Assembly: GCA_035298965.1 (NCBI GenBank) | Contig: DATGXO010000001.1 | Location: forward strand, 1 to 64,000 | Direction of reading: 5' to 3' | Source of the DNA: CAJCBL01 sp035298965 | Lineage (GTDB): Bacteria; Verrucomicrobiota; Verrucomicrobiia; Opitutales; Opitutaceae | DNA: 64,000 bases | Part shown: positions 60,043 to 64,000 of the stretch, in pieces | How positions within the stretch are numbered: the first letter of the stretch is position 1 | Layout: each line of letters begins with the position of its first letter | Program-made: the position numbers and the translations under genes | Notes under the pieces: model-generated | What the model saw: only the letters and a program-made list of their open reading frames with translations | Told to the model about the DNA's origin: nothing | Database searches by the model: none

Positions 60043-61653
60043 ATGATCGAGCTCGACGGGGCGCGGGCGCAGGCGGCGTTTGCCGAGTTCCGCGCGGATT
60101 TTGATTCGGCCGTGCCGGCGGCCGATCTCGTCGCGACCGCGGGTTACTTCGCCGTGGCGTGCGAGACCGGAGCCGTCCCGCCGCTCACGCTAGACGACAA
60201 GGATCTGGCGGTGGCGCCGGAGGACACGCGCGAGCGAGTCCGCGCCGTCTACGATCGGCTGGGGCGACTCGGCTACACGCCGCTGCATTCGGAGCCGACC
60301 AGCGACTGGCGGGAGTTGCGTCCGGCATTTTCGGAGTTCCAGCGCGAGGCGGGGTTGTGCAGCGGAGGGCGGGTTTGCGGTGAACTGACCCTGGCGGATT
60401 GGCGCGCGTTGCAGGAGATCTTCGATTTCGAAACGCCGATGGAGGGCCCTCGGTGGTTCTCCGGAGACGTGCCGAGGCCGGCGCTCGAACGCGCGACGCG
60501 GCTGCGGCTCAGCGTGTTTGGTTTCGGGCGCGCTCCGCGCGCGGACGACTGGCGGCCGACGGCCGAGTCCATGGCTGCATTCGCGGAGGTGGCACAGGAG
60601 CTGGAGCTGACCGATGGACCGTTGCCGCCGGCGCTCACGCCGGAGTTTGCCGCCACGTTATTTGATCACGACGCGCTTGTCGCGCAGATCGCGGCACGAA
60701 CGGCGCCGCTTCCGGCGAGCGCCCACGTTCGCGATTTCCTCGTCTGCCTCGCCAAAGTCGAACTGTGGCTCCACGGCTTCGATATCGCGCCCGACGGCAA
60801 CCCTGCGCTCACGGTCCGCACCTTTCACGCCGGTCGACACGGACGCTGGAGCGCCGAGCCGTCACCCGTAGCGAACTTCATCGTGCGAGCCTGCGAAGAT
60901 GTCTTCGCCGATCCCGCGGCGACACCGCCGCCAAGACGTCCGGAGGAGATTCCCGAGCGCGTGCCGGCGCTGCTTGCCGCACTGGAGCGACTGCGGCGCG
61001 ATGCGGAAACGAGGACTGCGGATGCCGCGCGGGACTCGACGGCATTGATCGGTCGGCTGCAGGAGAAGCTCGATGCGGAACCGCGGCTGTGGGCGCGCAT
61101 CCGCGATGTGGGACGAAAGCTGACCGGCGCGTTGTTCGACGGTGTGAAACGCGCGGTGGCCTGGCTCGCGCGATTTTTCGCGAAGGCGGTCGACTGGACG
61201 GTGAACGCGTTGGCGAACGCTTGGCGCGCAGTCTACCACTTCATGGGCAGCGCGGCGTCGCGATTGCGTCGGGCCCTGCGGACGTTTTCAGCTGGCGTCG
61301 ATTTCTTCACTGCTCGGCTTGTGACGGACACTGCCGGGCAGATCGCGTGCGCGAAGAGCGTTGACTTCGATCTGCGGGTGCTTGTCGACGAGCGTGCAAC
61401 CGCGGACGAGGTGCGGGCGTTTGGCGTGGGGTTGCGGCAGCGGTCGCGGGCGTTGGCGATCGCGTGTCGCATGATCCGGCTCGTCGCGACGGCGGTGCGC
61501 GGGGCGCTTTGCGGCGCGACGGCGACAATCGGCGGTTTCGTGCCGCTGTTGCTCGGTTTGGCCTCGGCGTATTCGCAGATCCGCGAACTCGACCGGTTGC
61601 TTGATTGTTGCGGGGCCGAACTCGACGCAGCAGCGGAACTGCGCTGCCGTTGA
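60043..61653 (+). CDS. Unknown 536-residue protein with peptidoglycan-binding-like repeats
   Basis: 536 residues without a signal peptide. Two stretches look like peptidoglycan-binding repeats: VYDRLGRLGYTP...FSEFQREAGLCSGGRVCGEL (~65-130), and a weaker copy around 150-205. The middle has helices, including a segment of ~40 residues with VKRAVAWLARFFAKAVDWTV, probably amphipathic. A C-terminal hydrophobic stretch (ATATIGGFVPLLLGLASAYS) may touch membrane. No enzyme motif is found. It converges on queA, 28 bp away. Confidence 0.6.
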   Translation: MIELDGARAQAAFAEFRADFDSAVPAADLVATAGYFAVACETGAVPPLTLDDKDLAVAPEDTRERVRAVYDRLGRLGYTPLHSEPTSDWRELRPAFSEFQREAGLCSGGRVCGELTLADWRALQEIFDFETPMEGPRWFSGDVPRPALERATRLRLSVFGFGRAPRADDWRPTAESMAAFAEVAQELELTDGPLPPALTPEFAATLFDHDALVAQIAARTAPLPASAHVRDFLVCLAKVELWLHGFDIAPDGNPALTVRTFHAGRHGRWSAEPSPVANFIVRACEDVFADPAATPPPRRPEEIPERVPALLAALERLRRDAETRTADAARDSTALIGRLQEKLDAEPRLWARIRDVGRKLTGALFDGVKRAVAWLARFFAKAVDWTVNALANAWRAVYHFMGSAASRLRRALRTFSAGVDFFTARLVTDTAGQIACAKSVDFDLRVLVDERATADEVRAFGVGLRQRSRALAIACRMIRLVATAVRGALCGATATIGGFVPLLLGLASAYSQIRELDRLLDCCGAELDAAAELRCR

Positions 61654-61681
61654 ACCCGCCGAGGAGCAGCCAGTGCGCAGT

Positions 61682-62797
61682 TCACAGGATCAGCATGGCA
61701 TCGCCATAGCTGAAGAAACGGTAGCGGCGCGCTATCGCCTCGGCGTAGAGCGCGTGCAGCCATGCGATGCCATCGGTGCTGCCGGGCGCGAGAAACGCGG
61801 CCACGAGGCAGAGCAACGTCGAACGCGGTTGGTGAAAATTCGTGATCAGCGCGTCGACGCCGCGGAACTCGGCGGGCGGATGAAGGAAAAGCGCCGCTTC
61901 GTCGCGCGCCGCGGCGCCGGTCGGCGCGGCGTGTTTCTGCAGGAAATCTTCGATGGTGCGGACGCTCGTCGTGCCCACGGCCAGGCGACGACCGCGCTGC
62001 GCGAAGAGCGCCTCCTGTGTCGTTTGCGGAATGTCGTAGAGCTCGCGGTGGATCTGGTGCGCCTCGATGTCGTCGGTCTGGATCGGTTTGAACGTGCCGA
62101 GGCCGACGTGGAGCGTGATGTCGAAGAACTGCGCGCCGGCCGCGGCGAGGCGGGCGTCGATCTCCGGGGTGAAATGCAGGCCGGCGGTCGGCGCGGCCAC
62201 GGCGACGGACTTGGCGCGGTCGGCGTAATGCGTGCGGTAGCGGTCGCGGTCGAGTGGCGCGAGCGCGCTGCCCGTGGCGGGATCGCGCGCGATGTACGGC
62301 GGGAGCGGCACTTCGCCGATCTCGTGCGCGACCTCGACGATGGACGCGTGGCCGAGCGTGGAGAACGCGACGCGATAGCCGCGCTCGTCCTGTTTCTCGA
62401 TGACGGTGGCGGAAAACCATCCGTCGCGGCCGAAGGTGGAACCCGGCGGGAGTTTGCGGCCGGGGCGCAGCAGGCACCACCAGTCGTTGGCGCCGCCGCC
62501 GGCGGGTTGGTGTAGGAAACACTCGACGCGACCGCCGGTGGGACGCTGGGCGAAGAGCCGCGCGGGGATCACGTTGGCGTTGTTGCGAAACAACGCGTAG
62601 CGGCCGCCGATGAGATCCGGCAGCGCGGCGAAGACGTGGTGCTCCACCGTGCGGCGCGTGCGGTCGACCACGAGCAGGCGCGACTGATCGCGGCGCGTGG
62701 CGGGCGTTTGCGCGATCAGCTCGGGCGGGAGTTCGTAATCGAAGAGCGCGGTTTTCAACGGAGCCGCGATGGCATGGCGGCCGGCGGCGTGCGTCAA
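61682..62797 (-). CDS. queA: S-adenosylmethionine:tRNA ribosyltransferase-isomerase
   Basis: 371 residues from a TTG at 62797; a TTG at 62758, giving KTALFDYELPPELIAQTPA right after the start, fits the family better. Motifs are RRDQSRLLVVDR, LFRNNANVIPARLFAQRPTG, IGEVPLPPYIARDPATGSAL, ADRAKSVAVAAPTAGLHFTP, DITLHVGLGTFKPIQTDDIE and TNFHQPRSTLLCLVAAFL. It makes the epoxyqueuosine group on tRNA. The gene is 36 bp from an unknown gene upstream. Confidence 0.94.
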   Translation of the reverse strand: MTHAAGRHAIAAPLKTALFDYELPPELIAQTPATRRDQSRLLVVDRTRRTVEHHVFAALPDLIGGRYALFRNNANVIPARLFAQRPTGGRVECFLHQPAGGGANDWWCLLRPGRKLPPGSTFGRDGWFSATVIEKQDERGYRVAFSTLGHASIVEVAHEIGEVPLPPYIARDPATGSALAPLDRDRYRTHYADRAKSVAVAAPTAGLHFTPEIDARLAAAGAQFFDITLHVGLGTFKPIQTDDIEAHQIHRELYDIPQTTQEALFAQRGRRLAVGTTSVRTIEDFLQKHAAPTGAAARDEAALFLHPPAEFRGVDALITNFHQPRSTLLCLVAAFLAPGSTDGIAWLHALYAEAIARRYRFFSYGDAMLIL

Positions 62798-62833
62798 GGC
62801 ACGCGCGTGAGGCGGTGTGCGGCGCGAAGACGT

Positions 62834-63607
62834 TTAGCGGGACAGCGCGGCGTCGGTTTCGAGGGCGAGCAGAGCGGCGGCCGGGGGCTGTTCCCAGTGC
62901 TCATTGTAGGAAGAGGTGCGTTCCGCGTAGCCTGTCGACGGGAGCTCAGGGTCGACGGTCACGAAAGTCAGCCGGTCGGTTTGGCAACGCAGCAGCGAAC
63001 GGCCGAACGGGTCGGTCTCGTAACGACGCATGCCGTAGACCGACGAGATGCGCGAGTCGCTGGCGGTGTCGTGGAGGTTGATACCGCGGAAATCGACGCG
63101 CGCGGCGTGGCCGGTTTGCGCGTCGACCCAGACCGAAAACTCGAGGTCGAGCCCGGCGGTGCGGCGGGCGGCCTGGAAGCCAATGCAGCTGCGGCCCTCG
63201 ACGACACGTTGCATGGAACGGCGAATACCGCCGGTGTTTGTGCCCAGCAATGGATCGGCGGATTGGAGGGCGTTCTCGACGAGATCGAGCAGGGCGTGGG
63301 CGTGGCGGACGAGCGGCTCGAAAGCGGTCTCGGTGCGCCGGCCGGCGGATTCGATCAGTCGCGCCATGGGTTCACCGTGGTGATCGGGTGTGATCGAGGT
63401 GGAGAAATAAACCGTGATATCGCCGTGGGGCGCGCAGGGGCCGACCTTCTCGACGACCTCGGCGAGGCCCGGGATGATCCGGCTGTGCGCGCGGGCGTGG
63501 CCGGTGGCGCGTCGCCATAAATCGAGGTCCGAGGACGGCGCTCGGTGGTTGGCGAGCGCCGTTTGGGCGCGACGCTGGTGAGGATGTGGAAAGTGGGGAG
63601 CGGACAT
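62834..63607 (-). CDS. Unknown protein
   Basis: 257 residues from the ATG at 63607; a later start is possible since the first ~40 residues are His/Arg-rich. Visible features are ITVYFSTSITPDHHGEPMAR, FEPLVRHAHALLDLVENALQ and a beta-rich end with SSVYGMRRYETDPFGRSLLR. No family is recognised, and there is no membrane segment or signal peptide. It precedes queA in the same direction by 36 bp. Confidence 0.55.
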   Translation of the reverse strand: MSAPHFPHPHQRRAQTALANHRAPSSDLDLWRRATGHARAHSRIIPGLAEVVEKVGPCAPHGDITVYFSTSITPDHHGEPMARLIESAGRRTETAFEPLVRHAHALLDLVENALQSADPLLGTNTGGIRRSMQRVVEGRSCIGFQAARRTAGLDLEFSVWVDAQTGHAARVDFRGINLHDTASDSRISSVYGMRRYETDPFGRSLLRCQTDRLTFVTVDPELPSTGYAERTSSYNEHWEQPPAAALLALETDAALSR

Positions 63608-63775
63608 GGCGGGTGACGAGGCCGCCCATCATGCCAAGAACGGGCGCTCGCGTCTCGCGATGCACTGCCGACGGAGAAATCTGGGTGAGTCGCGGGCCGT
63701 GGAGTGGGCGAACGGTTAGCCGCTGGTGCAAGGAGGGCGAGGGCGGGGGCGCGCGTGCTCCGGATCCGCGCGCAT

Positions 63776-63806
63776 TAAAAGGCGGAGCCGGTTTCGGCTC
63801 CGCCTT
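63776..63806 (-). terminator. Terminator of leuA
   Basis: On the minus strand AAGGCGGAGCCG-AAAC-CGGCTCCGCCTT is a 12-bp perfect stem followed by TTAAT. It begins about 45 nt after the leuA stop. Confidence 0.85.
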
Positions 63807-63850
63807 GTGGGAGAAACGATGCGTGGCGCTGCTCGCGTGACGCCAGCCGT

Positions 63851-64000
63851 TCAGCGCGCGGCGGCGCGGTTCAATGCGCTGAGCAGCGCGCGGATGGACG
63901 CGGTCTCAATGTTAGTGTCGATCCCGGCGCCGAAGAACTGCAGGCCGCGGTCGGTCTTGATCTGGATATACGAGGCGGCTTTGGAGTCGGCGCCTTCGCC
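63851..64000 (-). CDS. leuA: 2-isopropylmalate synthase, C-terminal end (partial)
   Basis: Only the last 49 residues are in the window: KAASYIQIKTDRGLQFFGAG then IDTNIETASIRALLSALNRA. This matches the end of the LeuA regulatory domain, which senses leucine. The rest lies beyond position 64000. LeuA makes the first dedicated step to leucine from 2-ketoisovalerate and acetyl-CoA. Confidence 0.88.
   Translation of the reverse strand, partial: GEGADSKAASYIQIKTDRGLQFFGAGIDTNIETASIRALLSALNRAAAR

Overview
The window is GC-rich, densely coded chromosomal DNA. It most resembles a Verrucomicrobiota bacterium of the Opitutaceae (Opitutus-like). This is inferred from three PEP-CTERM proteins, a very large TonB-dependent receptor with the LSPFEV box after its signal peptide, a periplasmic-sensor histidine kinase with a NarL-type partner, a polar-type flagellar cluster with L- and P-rings, and lpxB, which implies an outer membrane with lipid A. 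I see no rRNA, CRISPR array, transposase or prophage. There is one tRNA, tRNA-Thr(CGT).

Layout. Positions 1-2814 (-) hold two tandem paralogous secreted proteins with a thioredoxin-like part and a TonB-C-like part. 3011-4174 is a choice-of-anchor A PEP-CTERM protein, followed by the tRNA. 4629-17103 looks like a sugar-utilisation locus: sensor kinase, response regulator, carboxylesterase, malectin/GH3 glycosidase and an opposing TonB receptor. 17481-20019 (-) holds yicC, a frameshifted four-helix-bundle gene inside a 12-bp inverted repeat, and trpB.

20379-33079 is the flagellar block: a degenerate flhF, a small membrane protein, fliA, motA, motB, an 84-residue C-x-C protein, flgF, flgG, flgA, flgH, flgI, a rod-binding protein, flgN, flgK, flgL and a Sel1-repeat protein. 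Sigma-54 promoter sequences sit immediately upstream of flhF and of flgF, each 15 nt from the ATG. A second PEP-CTERM protein, a GH30-like glycosidase and DNA polymerase IV follow.

37232-51364 is mostly housekeeping: a LytS/LytTR-type pair, two metallo-beta-lactamase-fold hydrolases, a DCC thiol oxidoreductase, ribD, an XTP/dITP pyrophosphatase, a Gfo/Idh dehydrogenase next to lpxB, a short hemA with a hemX-like gene, clpP, a TPMT-like methyltransferase, an MTA-phosphorylase-like enzyme and a beta-hydroxyacid dehydrogenase. 51538-57957 holds a ChbG/YdjC-like deacetylase, a metal-type permease with a Cys-rich loop, and a MoxR / DUF58 / transglutaminase operon. 58041-58826 is the third PEP-CTERM protein. 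58982-61653 is a three-gene cluster I cannot assign. The window ends with queA, an unknown gene and the 3' end of leuA.

Best candidates for undescribed biology are the 58982-61653 cluster, the inverted-repeat-bounded four-helix-bundle unit, the GTPase-dead FlhF, the sigma-54 promoters that predict nearly leaderless mRNAs, the two related palindromic repeats near 43.1 and 45.5 kb, and the tandem thioredoxin-like/TonB-C paralogs.
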